DNA of 64,000 nt from Hyperoodon ampullatus (Eukaryota; Chordata; Mammalia; Artiodactyla; Ziphiidae). Location of the stretch: positions 31,132,288 through 31,196,287 of the forward strand of contig OX457070.1 in assembly GCA_949752795.1 (NCBI GenBank), in the 5' to 3' direction. The notes below the pieces were generated by a model. It did no database searches, was not told the origin of the DNA, and saw only the letters and a list, made by a program, of their open reading frames with translations. The position numbers and the translations under genes were made by a program. This document shows positions 32,880 to 43,590 of this stretch, piece after piece; the first letter of the stretch is position 1; each line of letters opens with the position of its first letter.

Positions 32880-33360
32880 ATTTTTTTAAAATTTATTTTA
32901 TTGAAGTATAGTTGATTGACAATGTTGTGTTAATTTCTGCTGCACAGCAAAGTGATTCAGATAATATATGGGTATATATATCTCTCTATATACACACACA
33001 CGTATACACATTCTTTTTCATATCCTTTTCCATTACGGTTTTTCACAGGATATTGAATATAGTTCCCTGTGCTACACAGTAGGACCCTGCTGTTTATCCA
33101 TTCTATGTACAATAGTTTGCATCTGCTAATCCCAAACTCCCAATCCATCCCTCCCCGACACCTGCTCCCCCATGGCAACTCACAGACAAGTATGTCTGTG
33201 AGTCTTGTTTCTGTTTCGTAGATAAGTTTGTTGGTATCATATTTCAGATTCCACATATAAGGGATATCATGTGGTATTTGTCTTTCTCTGTCTGACTTAC
33301 TTCACTTAGTCTGATAATCTCTAGGACCCTCCATGTTGCAGCAAATGGCATTATTTCATT
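32880..33360 (-). mobile_element. 5'-truncated LINE-1 3' fragment
   Basis: Minus-strand L1 3' end: TATTGAAGTATAGTTGATTG, TTCCCTGTGCTACACAGTAG, CAACTCACAGACAAGTATGT and CTGACTTACTTCACTTAGTC. A 10-bp TSD GGAAAGAAGT lies at 32870-32879 and 33361-33370. The 99-codon minus frame is L1 sense-strand UTR, not protein. Confidence 0.92.
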
Positions 33361-33370
33361 GGAAAGAAGT

Positions 33371-33769
33371 GTTTAATGGGAACTTTGACATGGCTTGCTG
33401 TAGTATGTTCTGCCTCTTGAAAAATCTTCCATAGCATGTGCCTTGGTCACTAATGCTTATGCGAGTAGATTCATCCTTGAGGAAATCAAGGACATGCTGT
33501 TCTGTATCAGGGTTTAAGCAAAGTGAAAACAATCACAACACATGTGGACCCAGGACCTGGGTGATAAGGAAGCAGCTGAGAGATCTAAGTTACATAAATC
33601 TTACATATTTCTGCTAAAAAGAAAAATGTAGTTTAAAAACAAAATGTTAAAATATCTGTATACAAGTGCTTTTGGAACTTTTCTGCTCTCCACAATTTTA
33701 GACATACTTTCAAGGGTCTATTTATTTAATGAAGTGGCTTGATGATGGACAAAGAACACTTGACTGAGA
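33371..33769. other. Single-copy DNA
   Basis: AT-rich with no repeat recognised and no meaningful open frame. Confidence 0.45.
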
Positions 33770-33930
33770 GCCTGATTCTTTTATGACTTAGTTATGAGAT
33801 ATTGGGCAAATTGCCCATCTCTCTGGGTCCGTTGTTTACTCATATCTGCCCTAATTCACAGTGTTGTTTTGAGAGTCAAATTTGGGAAATTTAAAATATA
33901 GTACTTTATCAATATGAACTATAGTGTCAA
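33770..33930 (+). repeat. MIR SINE relic
   Basis: Plus-strand MIR blocks: TTATGAGATATTGGGCAAAT, TGCCCATCTCTCTGGGTCCG, AATTCACAGTGTTGTTTTGA. Diverged. Confidence 0.55.
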
Positions 33931-34016
33931 TGTTACTGAAAAAGGCAGGGCATGATTCTCTCATCAGTACTCTAGGCCAAAAGGACTTCATCTTTTAGGT
34001 TCTCTTAACAAAGCAT

Positions 34017-34463
34017 TTATAGTTTAGGATCTGAGATCTTAGAAGAGTTTGTAGCTATACTGTTGGCTTTATCTTTAGACCATGCTTTCCTGGGTGTCCT
34101 CATTTGATCTTTGCTTAGAAACCATTTCTTAATTTTAGTATCATTTGCCATCTGGAGAGGCTGGGAATATTCAAAACCAGCAAGTCTTGGTATCTTTTGT
34201 TTTAACAGTTCTTTTAGCCTATCTCTTTTATTTTGCATTTTACTAGAAGCAGCAAACAGAAACCAGGTGGCCCCTTCAACATTCTGGTTGAAAATCTTCT
34301 CAGCTAGATTATCTATTTCATTAGTTACATGTTCTACTTTCCACTTTACTGCAGATGACAGTGTTGTTAAATTTTCTATCACTACATAGCAAGGATTTCC
34401 TTTCCTCCACTTTCCAAAAAGAGGTTCCTCATTTTCCTCACCAGTAGCTTCCTCAGAGTTCAA
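34017..34463 (-). pseudogene. Open frame of unknown origin, possible retropseudogene
   Basis: 149 sense codons read open on the minus strand to a TAA. The frame has no ATG at its left end: the first codon is TTG (34461-34463) and an in-frame TGA lies three codons upstream (34470-34472). The next Met is about 75 codons in. The predicted peptide is Lys/Glu/Asn-rich and mostly helical, with NPCYVVIENLTTL and VEGATWFLFAASSKM segments, and looks less random than other frames here. I do not recognise the family. A diverged processed copy of a cellular gene is possible, as is chance. An LTR-like repeat lies just upstream on the minus strand (34625-35130). Confidence 0.3.
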
Positions 34464-34624
34464 AGATCTTCAAACACTGTGTTCAAGGCACTTTAAGCTC
34501 TCACTGACAATCTACTCCAGATCCTATAGATTTGTAGCTTCTGCTCACTACTTGGTTCCAGAGCCGCTCCCATTATGTGAGATTTTTGTTATTGCTGAAC
34601 TCCACTTCCAGGTTCCAAAATATG

Positions 34625-35130
34625 TATTAGTTATCTAAGGGTGAGCAATAAATCTTCAAACTTAGTGGCTTAGAATAATACACTTTTATTACCTTGTAGT
34701 TCCTGGGGGTCAGGAATCTGGGAACAGCTTAGCTGGGTGGTTCTGTTTCATGGTTTCTCACAAGGCTGTAATCAAGGTGTCAGAAGAGCTGCAATCACCT
34801 GAGGCTCCACCCAGGCTAGAGGATCCTCTTCCAAGCTCACACATGTGGCTGTTGGCTGGAGGTTTCAGTGCCTTGATACATGGGGTGTAGTCCTGCTCAG
34901 GACATGGTGGTTAGCTTTCCTCACAACAAGTGATTTAAGAGCACAAGGGAGAGCTACCATACTGCCTTTTATGACCTAGTCTTGGTCACTCAGTGTTGTT
35001 TTATTATTATCATTATTCTATGCATTAGGAATTCCAGCCCACACTCAGTGGGAGAGAATACACAAGAGCATGAACACCTGGAGGCTGTGATCATTTGGAG
35101 GCCATCTTGGAGGCTGGTGACCACATCTAC
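34625..35130 (-). mobile_element. Old LTR-type repeat
   Basis: Minus-strand relic resembling a MaLR/MLT-type LTR: AAACTTAGTGGCTTAGAATA, GGGGTCAGGAATCTGGGAAC, AGCTTAGCTGGGTGGTTCTG and CAGCCCACACTCAGTGGGAG. The exact family is uncertain. Confidence 0.5.
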
Positions 35131-35169
35131 TACATGCAGGTTACTACATGCAGGTATTGTGCTCTTCTG

Positions 35170-36140
35170 GAGATAGCACAATGAATGAGATGCAATTCCT
35201 GTCTTCAAGGACCTCTTAAGGAAGTTCAAGTTGTGGGGGATATAGAGAAGTAAACTGGAAGTGTTACAGGTACCATGACAAAGTTACAGGGGCTCTGTGA
35301 GCAATGAGGCAGGGGTCCCTAACCTAGACCAGGGATGAAGGCTCCTGTGTGGGATTGCCAAGCCTTGAGTTTGCCAGGTAGATAAATGGGTGAAATGCAT
35401 TCCAGGGAGAGAGGAGAATGTCCACAGAGGTAGCAGCATGGCCCTCTGGGAAATCTCAATAACTTGGCATGGCTAGAGACAAGATTTTGACAAGAGGGGT
35501 AGACTTGGACAGGAGAGGTTGGAAAGGTGAAAATTATGAAAGAGTTTGTATGTTAAGTTCAGATGTTGGAACCTTACCCTAAAGGCTATGGGGGCAGTGT
35601 GGGTAGAGAGGGGCAACTAAAGGATTTTGAGCACTCATTGAGTGCCTCCACTATGTCAAGTAGAAAATGTTGAAGACAGTGACCTTGGTCTCCAAAAGCT
35701 TACAATTTGGTCTGGAAAATAAGACATGTGCACAATTAATTGCATTTCAAGATGGTTCCTGATAAGAATTCTATGAAAATTATAGACAAGAAGAAGTATA
35801 GAAATGCTCTGAAGGAGGAGATCAATTTCTGGAGGTGTGATCAGTGAGGTTTCATGGAGAATGTAGTCTGACTCTTGAGATACAGTTGTGGGTTAGTTAG
35901 ATGGGGAGAGAGGGTGAGGAGAACCATTCTAGGTGAAAGTAGGAGAGGAAGAGGCATGATGGGGGAAACAAGTGGTCCTGTGTAGGTAAGAAAGAGGGTT
36001 CTGTGTCGGAGAATCAGGGAGAGGTAGGGACAGATGGTAGAAGACCCTGAATACCAGATCAGGGAGCTTGAACCATGCTTAGTGAGTGTTAAGGAGACAT
36101 TGATGGCTTTTGAGCCAGGAGTGTTTGAATCTAGATTGCA
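35170..36140 (-). repeat. L2 LINE relic, probably two pieces
   Basis: Minus-strand L2 blocks: GATGCAATTCCTGTCTTCAA, ATTCCAGGGAGAGAGGAGAA, AAAGAGTTTGTATGTTAAGT at 35170-35640, and a second start at about 35630 (AGTGACCTTGGTCTCCAAAA, AAAGCTTACAATTTGG) running to AGGAGACATTGATGGC and TTTTGAGCCAGGAGTG near 36120. The 152-codon minus frame 35841-36299 overlaps it and is not a gene candidate. Confidence 0.55.
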
Positions 36141-37380
36141 GAGGGTCAATTCCCTCCCTTCCACCTCCTTTTTAAAAAATATAGTGCTTAAGGAGCTGAA
36201 GCAGGTAAACATTCCTTCCTGGTTACATCTGGAGGGCCCAGGAAGAGAAGGATCTAGAATGTAGACCTCAGGACTCAGAGTTCCATGAGCCCCAGTCATA
36301 GCTTGGGGCCCTGTGTAACAGGTAGTGAGTCCTACTCAGGGAAAATGCTCTCTCAGTCTTGGTGTTTTCAGTGCTTGTCCAGATTACCATTTAGCAGTTT
36401 GTCTAATTAATGGAGCTCGCAGATGTTTGGCAGAGAAGTTAATCAGCTATTAAGCACCAAAGAGCTTCTCTGTAGCTTTGCTGGAAGAGTTAAAATTGAA
36501 ACTGTAGTTGTTGCCTGAACTCGGGTGGAGGGAAGGGCCAGAGGTAGACAGTCCTGGGTTTCCTGTTGGGAAGGTTTGGCAGAAGTGCCTTGGGGTGGGC
36601 TTGGCTGCTGTTAGGAAGAAGAGTGTAGCTATTATTTTCCCGAGCTCAGTGGTGTCTAACGAAGGCAGGCTTCAGCAAGGAGAGGAGAAAAAGGTGGACC
36701 ACGTGGTTTGCTGTGATGAACCACAAACTGGGCACTCCAGACGGTCCTAGTCCCAGCTCTGCATCTAGGTGGCCATGCCATGCCGGCCAGATCTCTTAAC
36801 TTGTTGGGACTCAATGCTCTTATCTTTCAATGGAAGCTTTAGTGAACAAAGAGTTCCTGGTCAAATGAGTTTGGAAACTCTATATGCTACATATGCCTCT
36901 TGGAGATTCATGACAGACACCGGTATAATTAAAAGAGTGAAAATGTTGTGGTCAAATAACAAAACATAAAAACATGTTTAACTCAGTGCATGCCCAAACG
37001 CTTTTGATCACAGAGCACTTTGTTCATTAAACATCTAGAAACACTAGGAGAAGGTGTTCCTGACTCTGACATCTGTTTTTCTGGTTTCTGGTTCAGCTTC
37101 ATTACTAGCCTTAAGTTTTCTCCCAGGAAATATTCTTGTGGGCTCTTTACCAGTAAATTTCATAACCAACTCTCTTGCCTCTCAACCTTAAGATGGCCTC
37201 CTGGATTATAAACCAAGACTCATATCTGTTTCTGAAAACCTCTCCCCGACCCGACTGATGATCTATTGCGACACAGGCTCTGGACCACATCTCTAGTCTG
37301 CTCGGCTCTCACCCTGCCATCCGTGTCTTCATGAGGTAGCAGAATACCATGTTGGCCATGGTTACCTTTTACTGTATAAA
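36141..37380. other. Mostly single-copy DNA
   Basis: A short MIR-like piece may lie at 36745-36835 (AGTCCCAGCTCTGCATCTAG, CTCTTAACTTGTTGG). The stretch at 36380-36500 carries CTAATTAATGG and AAGTTAATCAGCTATTAAG and could be conserved non-coding DNA. Short frames are unsupported. Confidence 0.4.
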
Positions 37381-37390
37381 AAGGAGAGTG

Positions 37391-37635
37391 GGGCTTTCCT
37401 GGTGGCGCAGTGGTTGAGAGTCCGCCTGCGGATGCAGGGGACACGGGTTCGTGCCCCGGTCCGGGAGGATCCCACGTGCCGCGGAGCGGCTGGGCCCGTG
37501 AGCCATGGCCGCTGAGCCTGCGCGTCCGGAGCCTGTGCTTCGCAATGAGAGAGGCCACAGCAGTGAGAGGCCCGCGTACCGCAAAAAAAAAAATAATAAT
37601 AAATAAATTAATTAATTAAAAAAATAAAAAAAAAG
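37391..37635 (+). mobile_element. CHR-type SINE (short, young form)
   Basis: Starts GGGCTTTCCTGGTGGCGCAG, with box A TGGCGCAGTGGTTGAGAG and box B GGGTTCGTGCCCC, and ends in a long tail that has evolved into AAT/AATT-type repeats (37579-37634). The TSD AAGGAGAGTG is exact at 37381-37390 and 37636-37645. The promoter boxes look intact. Confidence 0.95.
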
Positions 37636-37645
37636 AAGGAGAGTG

Positions 37646-38582
37646 TAATTTGGTAAGAGTTGGATATGAAGATCATTTGAAAAGTTAACCACATGACTTT
37701 TGAGGAACAAATTCTGATTTTTAAATGACAACCTCATCTTGTGAATTCATTGTTTAATTCAAGATACACCTACTGCCCTAAATCTACCATTCTACAGAGA
37801 GAACCTATTTATTTCAGGGAGTTAGCACAATATTACACTTTAGGGGTCTTACTCTTTTCTTTTAGATACTACTTATCATCTTGGAATTTATCGTTTCAAT
37901 CTAAATCAACACTGTAGTTTTACGGCTGGAATATGCCTTTTTGGAGACTGCATGTAAATTGCCAGAACGAGGCAGCAATCTATGTAACTGTTAAGTCCTA
38001 TTAGTCATGTTAAAGACCACTGCTTTTGTGAGAAATTAGCTAAAACTATAGAGATCCGTGTGAATTCAAAGGTTTGCAGAAATATCCAGTGGCTCATCTT
38101 TTTTGCTCCCTTTCATGATGAATTTTAGGACAAGAATTCTCAAGGAGGTGGAAAAGATTAAGGAATTATCCAAGCCTTAGGTAACAATATCTGGTTACTA
38201 ATTTTGATTCAAGCCAGTTCTGAGTCATATTTAAGTCTTGGTAAAATATGGTGGAGCTGAATGTCTAGTTCCTTTTTGAACAAGAAAAGCCTGTTTGATG
38301 ATAGGCATGAAAATCTACCTAAGCATGCACCATGACTGGTTCGTATTCTTAAACCAAATTTATTATTGACTTGATTATATGTACTGAGAAGTAAAACTGG
38401 TGCCATTTATTAACCACACAGAGCCCCACAACTTTGTATTCACATCTCTTATGCTGATTGGAGAGGTTTTATTTTTGCTGTTTTTCTGAGTCAACAGAAT
38501 TCTTTGAGCCCGTTGCCTGAGTGCATACTTCTGAGCCCAAGTTTATTTTAGGCACTGAAATGATAGTGTAATATTTTTTAAC
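37646..38582. other. Single-copy DNA, candidate conserved region
   Basis: No repeat was recognised. It is evenly AT-rich and free of simple repeats, with motifs such as GAGAAATTAGCTAAAAC near 38030. No frame of interest. Confidence 0.4.
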
Positions 38583-39111
38583 ACTGTTGGAACTGTAGGG
38601 GAAGAAAAATTTCCTTCTACCCTCTTAGGTTCTGTGGCTGGCCTGGGAATTAAACTGACATAAGAGAGAGAAAGAGCAAAAAAAAATATGCAAATTTATT
38701 TAATGTTTTCACATGTACGTGGGGTTCTTCAGAAGGAAAATGAAGACCCGAAGAAGCTGTCAGACCCCAAAGCTTACTAGTGAGGGATAAATTATGGGGA
38801 TGTGACAAGACAAAGGGTTTTGGGCTAGTGGCAGTAATTTTGGGACAGTGACTATGAAATATATGGGGGGAAACTAACAGAAGATATGGGTTGTTTTAGT
38901 AGGTTTTTTGGTAGATCCATTTTGGTATGGACTCCCAGTCTCTGGTGATAAGAATGCTCTCTTCTGGGTTCAGGGGATACCTTTCTCATGGGAAATGTTA
39001 TGACCTTCTTTTAGGTAGAAAGAGGAGGTCACAGAGCCTTTTCTGCATCTGCTGTTTCTCAAGTGCCTCAAAATAATCAATATGCCCAAGTGTTATATTT
39101 TAGGGTGGCAT
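38583..39111 (-). mobile_element. Solo endogenous retroviral LTR
   Basis: Read on the minus strand it starts TGCCACCCTAAAATATAACA, continues with CATATTGATTATTTTGAGGC, carries an ATTAAATAAATTTGC polyadenylation-type motif and ends near CCCTACAGTTCCAACA. Length (about 530 bp) and TG...CA termini fit an ERV LTR. Its start resembles that of the LTR at 48830. No internal viral genes are adjacent. Confidence 0.65.
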
Positions 39112-39534
39112 GTTCCAAACTCCTTCAAAATCCTGTTAAATGCCAAATGACACATCAGCTCATTTCACCTGGGCTGTCAACTTAAGCTGTGCACAGATCG
39201 CTGACTTGTCAGTATGGACCGTTGCCATAGTTATTTCATGTTCCTGAGACCTATTGTAGTGTCAAATAAAGGAGTTGGGCCAGCTGGTGTCCTGAATTTC
39301 CTTGTAGCTTTACCATTCTGTGACTCTGAGAAAAGGAAATACAAAACACTACTTTACTTTCATCTCCAGAGAGCAGGTAGGAAACTGGCCTTAATGTGGT
39401 AACATAAATGATTAAAACTTCCCTTGAATATAACACTTTCAAAGTCCTCTTGTCTAATTGCGCTATCTCAAGCATCCATTCGAAAAGGTCTTGCCCTGGT
39501 ATTTCTTGTAGCAAAGTTTTCCCTGTTACCAAGG
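39112..39534. other. Single-copy DNA
   Basis: No repeat was recognised. Overlapping short frames on both strands (39214-39547) have no family resemblance. Confidence 0.4.
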
Positions 39535-39745
39535 GCCCTGGTATCATGCTACCATGGGTTCAAATCCCAACTTACGGGCTTTGTGACTTAAGGCTGGTTA
39601 CATAACCTATGCAAGCCTCAGTTTCCTCCTTTGTAGGAGGAAATAGATAGCTCTGGCATTTGCCTCACAGGGCTGCTGTGAGGATTACATAAGTTAATCT
39701 ATGCAAAGAGTGCAGCAGAGTGCTTGGCACAGTGATGCTCTAATT
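39535..39745 (+). repeat. MIR SINE relic
   Basis: Plus-strand MIR blocks: TGGGTTCAAATCCCAACTTA, GCAAGCCTCAGTTTCCTCCT, CTCACAGGGCTGCTGTGAGG and GTGCTTGGCACAGTGATGCT. Confidence 0.85.
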
Positions 39746-40730
39746 CCTGGTTTGGGGAGTACAAACCCTCAGTCTTCACCCTCTGTCGTGTCTCCTTTTT
39801 GCAGACCTTAGTTTGCATCTTGCTTAGGCAGCTGCTCTGGATTGGCTCCTATCTGGAGCCGCTAGCCCCCATCCTCGTCATTGTCCTAAGAGCTCTCTTG
39901 GGTTCAGCTTCTTTGCTACTGCTTCTGACACTACCCATCCTCTACACACTTGCACATATTCACATCTTTCTCTTGCTACACACAAACCCTCTTATTGCTT
40001 CTTGAAGGTAGAAAAATTATCCTGATTATCCTGTAAGGATTTTTCTCCCAAGTACTGGTTACCAGTCCTTTTCCCTGATGATACTGTGCTCTTCCCAACA
40101 CTTGAAGTTTGCACAATTGGCGGGGGGGGGCTTTGCTTTACTCTTTTTAGAAAGCATGGAGGTGATGTGAAGGAAACTCTCATTTGTAAATACTCTGATC
40201 CAGAGGGGCATGATCTATGCCAAGAATGGATGGATGAATAGAATGTTCATTATAATGTCTATAGTCAGCATAACTCATAGCTTTTTTTTTTTCTAACTCA
40301 GTGTTTTGTCAAGAGACTTAAAAAATTTTTTTTTAATTTGAGGCTGGTCAGTGTCAAGCAGATATCACTGGGGTGGTGATGCTATCAGAAAAGTCTCTTT
40401 CTTCCATACCTGGGATTAGGAGAATCATTTTTTCCACTAACAGAGCACAGAGAAGTGGAGGATCAAAGCACCTCCATGCTGAGTCCTCTTATATGAACCA
40501 TGGCCTACCCGGCCCTGGCAAGATCTGGAATGTCTCTCTTGATATCTAAGCCAGAGGGTTCCAGACATTGGGATCTACTCACCCAGCAAAACAGACATAA
40601 CACAAATCTGGCAATAGTTAATTGTTAATTTTGCCAGTAAGGATATTTACAAAAAGCAAAAACAAACTGAAAAAACAAACTCCTGTTTAGAATCACAATC
40701 ATTTCATAAAAGAAAGAACTTCTTAATATC
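39746..40730. other. Single-copy DNA
   Basis: No repeat was recognised. A run of nine to ten G occurs near 40123. Short frames on both strands are unsupported. Confidence 0.45.
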
Positions 40731-40742
40731 AAAAGTAGGACA

Positions 40743-40933
40743 GGGCCTCCCTGGTGGCGCAGTGGTTGAGAGTCCGCCTGCCGATGCAGGGGATACGGGT
40801 TCGTGCCCCGGTCTGGGAGGATCCCATATGCCGCGGAGCGGCTGGGCCCGTGAGCCATGGCTGCTGAGCCTGCGCATCCGGAGCCTGTGCTCCGCAACGG
40901 GAGAGGCCACAACAGTGAGAGGCCCGCATACCA

Positions 40934-40960
<27 letters not shown>
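40743..40960 (+). mobile_element. CHR-type SINE (short, young form, longest tail)
   Basis: Starts GGGCCTCCCTGGTGGCGCAG, with box A and box B (GGGTTCGTGCCCC) intact, and ends in an A run that reads 30 A at 40935-40964 (the last four shared with the TSD). The TSD AAAAGTAGGACA is exact at 40731-40742 and 40961-40972. The four frames here are SINE translations. Confidence 0.96.
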
Positions 40961-40967
<7 letters not shown>

Positions 40968-40972
40968 GGACA

Positions 40973-42060
40973 AACATAATAGGAAACTCCTTTAACTTGA
41001 ATAAATTTAGCCTTATAAAGAATTGATTACAATGTCCTTATTTTTTAAAATGTGCCCTGGACTGGGAAAAATGTTGGTATAAGCTAGCACCTGTCCATGG
41101 CCTCATGTTTGAGTCATACAAGGACACCAATAAGTGCAGAAAAGAAAATGAGTGAGATGAAATGAATAAATAAAACATAGAAGTTCTACTATGTCTTTTG
41201 GACAAAATGGTATTCTATCCTTCAGCTTGATTGTTATATTTCAAGTCTCCAGTTCTTACCACTTGATTAAAATGTTTCAGAATAACACACTTAAAATAGT
41301 GAGAGAAATTCCTTTTCCACTGATAAAAAAGCTAGTGACTTTTCTTCAGTTTATAGTGGATGATTTGCTCCTAATGCAGTTGGCCTCTGCAGTCCCTATA
41401 CAGAGAGTTCTTGCCTGTAGCCTGCTGCTGCCATTTGCATGCTAATCATTTCTGTAATTGATCTTCCCAGCTCCCTTCAAACCTCGTAGGAGGTAGCCCT
41501 GAAATTAACTAAGGTTCGCAGAGTGGGGCCACGCCAGTTGCGGCCCGGGTCACGTGGGCATTGTGGCGCTGTCAGACTCTCCACCGTACTCTGCCCTGTG
41601 ACCCCACACTGGAGGATTCTGGTCAGTGTGCAGGTAAAATAGCCTTGATTGTAACATAGAGTTCATGGTGCAGGTCAGCCAGGGTTTATTGTTGCCAAAA
41701 TGGAACAAGAGAAGTTTAATTTCGTCTTGTGTTAGGAGGAAAAGTAGGAGTGACACTGGTGGCCAGGCAGCTGGTGTTGTGTTATGTACTTAGATTATAT
41801 GCCACAAAAGGCTTCTGTCCATGCTGGGTCACTAACGTGTTGTGAGAGAGATTGAGAGAGAGAGAGAATGTTCCTAAGTTTAACCAAAGATCTGAATACA
41901 TCCCCAACTACAAGAGCAACTGTTGTATTTATTCATGGATTATAGAGTGAAACAATTCCAAGGAACCACACACATTTCTTATTCTTACTCTCAACTTCTC
42001 CAAAGTGGAATTCATGGAGGTTTAATGACTTGCCCAAGGTCACACCCTTGGAACAGCATA
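40973..42060. other. Single-copy DNA
   Basis: No repeat was recognised for most of it. GC content rises at 41520-41600 (with a GGTCACGTGGGC E-box). A (GA)n stretch lies near 41848-41865, and a MIR-like fragment may lie at 41990-42050 (AATGACTTGCCCAAGGTCAC). Confidence 0.4.
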
Positions 42061-42063
42061 TGG

Positions 42064-42247
42064 AGTTGCACTGCCCAGTATGGTAGTCACTAGCCACGCA
42101 TGGCCATTTAAATTGAAATTGGTTAAAATAAAATGAACATTTCAGTTCACTAGCCACACTTCAAATGCCCAATGGCCATCATATTGGACAATATAAATAG
42201 AATATTTCCATTGCCGCAGAAAGTTCTATTAGACAGCACTATTCTAG
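42064..42247 (+). mobile_element. MER5A-type non-autonomous hAT transposon
   Basis: About 184 bp (family about 189 bp). Ends are imperfect inverted repeats (CACTGCCCAGTATGGTAGTC at left, TCTATTAGACAGCACTATTC at right), with TAGCCACGCATGGCC, TCAGTTCACTAGCCACACTT and CAAATGCCCAATGGCC internally. Confidence 0.85.
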
Positions 42248-42408
42248 AGACACTTGGTCCAAGTTCTTTCCATTATTACAGTAAGATTCCCCTCCTTCCT
42301 TATGCACACATTTGTATTTATAATTCTTCTATATAGTGGGAAAGACATATTTTGACATTAAAGTCAAAGTCTCCTATTCCTGATCACCTTTAAAAGTAGG
42401 AGCAACTT

Positions 42409-42634
42409 TTAAAAAAAATTATATTGGAGTATAGTTGATTTACAATGTTGTGTTAGTTTCAGGTGTACAGCAAAGTGAATCAGTTATACATATATCCACT
42501 CTTTTTCAGATTCTTTTCCCATATAGGCCATTACAGAGTACTGAGTAGAGTTCCCGGTGCTATACAGTAGGTCCTTATTGGTTATCTATTTTATATATAG
42601 TAGTGTGTATATGTCAATCCCAACCTCCCAATTG
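42409..42634 (-). mobile_element. LINE-1 3'-end insertion
   Basis: About 226 bp of L1 3' terminus: TATTGGAGTATAGTTGATTT, TTCAGGTGTACAGCAAAGTG and GTGCTATACAGTAGGTCCTT. A perfect 16-bp TSD AAAGTAGGAGCAACTT lies at 42393-42408 and 42635-42650. Confidence 0.93.
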
Positions 42635-42650
42635 AAAGTAGGAGCAACTT

Positions 42651-43480
42651 GAGTGATTTTCCTAACTTTTCTAGGACTGGCACTTACCTGTAAGCATTTT
42701 TCCCATCACACAGAATTATTAGAGTGTAGTTCAGCAATATCGTTGCTTTGACTTCAGGGTGCAACTTTTCCTTTAAAGCTAATATTGATCTAACAGTGAA
42801 TTCTTTAGAAAACCTATACAGCTCCTTGAGAAAAAATTGGCCAAGGTGGTATGGTGTCACAGATGTCTGAGGGCTTTAAATTAACACCGTAAATCTCAGT
42901 ATCATGAGGGAAGAACTAGCCAGTTTATTGAATGTCTCCCATCTGGCTGTGTTTCAGGCAACTGCCTGACTGGCAAGGAGAGTGGTAGGTATAAGGGCAG
43001 AAATTCAAGTATCAGAAAGTATTTAATAAAGAGTCCGTTTGGTACCTATACCCAGGGATCCCATTTCAAATGGATTTTTCTTATTGAGATCAACAACAGG
43101 ATATTAGGCTCTTGGCAGCAGTGGGATAGGACTAGCCCAGGCTGTGGAACCCAGCTTGGCGTGGGGTGGGGCTGGGGCAGGGGTGGGGTTTGGTGTATAT
43201 CACAGGTTGAAGGAGTCCTGAATTCAGGCATGTAATAGTCTCCCCAGCAGGATGTGGCCTGGTGAGCTGGACAGTCCTTTGTTCCTATGGCAATTAGGGC
43301 TTGCCTGCTGGGTATAGGCAGCTCAGAGTCTTTGGATGTTGAGTAACTGGGATGATAGAACTACGTTGTCCCTGACTGCCTTTATCCTGATATGTTATTT
43401 CTTATGAAGAATAACCTGTCCAGGATATTTGATAGTATATATTTTCTTCCCTCAGAGCAATGTAGAATCCCAGAGTTAGA
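42651..43480. other. Single-copy DNA
   Basis: No repeat was recognised. It contains the G-rich motif at 43163-43188. Confidence 0.45.
43163..43188 (+). other. Strong G-quadruplex-compatible motif
   Basis: Five runs of four G (43163-43166, 43168-43171, 43174-43177, 43180-43183, 43185-43188) with loops of one to two bases. This satisfies strict G4 rules with a spare run. Confidence 0.85.
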
Positions 43481-43489
43481 GAGCTGGAG

Positions 43490-43590
43490 GTGACTTTGAG
43501 ATGGTCTCTGGGCTCTTGCAACTCAAAATGTGGTCCATGGACCAGCAGCACCAGCATCATGTGGGGACTTGGTAGTAAAGGAATCACAGT
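43490..43590. mobile_element. hAT-type non-autonomous transposon fragment
   Basis: CTCAAAATGTGGTCCATGGA, CCAGCAGCACCAGCATCATG and TGGGGACTTGGTAG resemble one end of a MER-type hAT element. The related relic at 53780-53965 carries similar sequence in the opposite orientation (TGCTCCTGGTCCATGAATCA). Confidence 0.5.

Noticed and set aside
35841..36299. 152-codon minus-strand open frame
   Set aside because: It overlaps L2-like sequence and shows no domain; composition follows the underlying repeat.
37391..37460. tRNA-like sequence with box A and box B as a tRNA gene
   Set aside because: It is the tRNA-derived head of a SINE; it lacks a full cloverleaf and continues into the SINE body and A tail.
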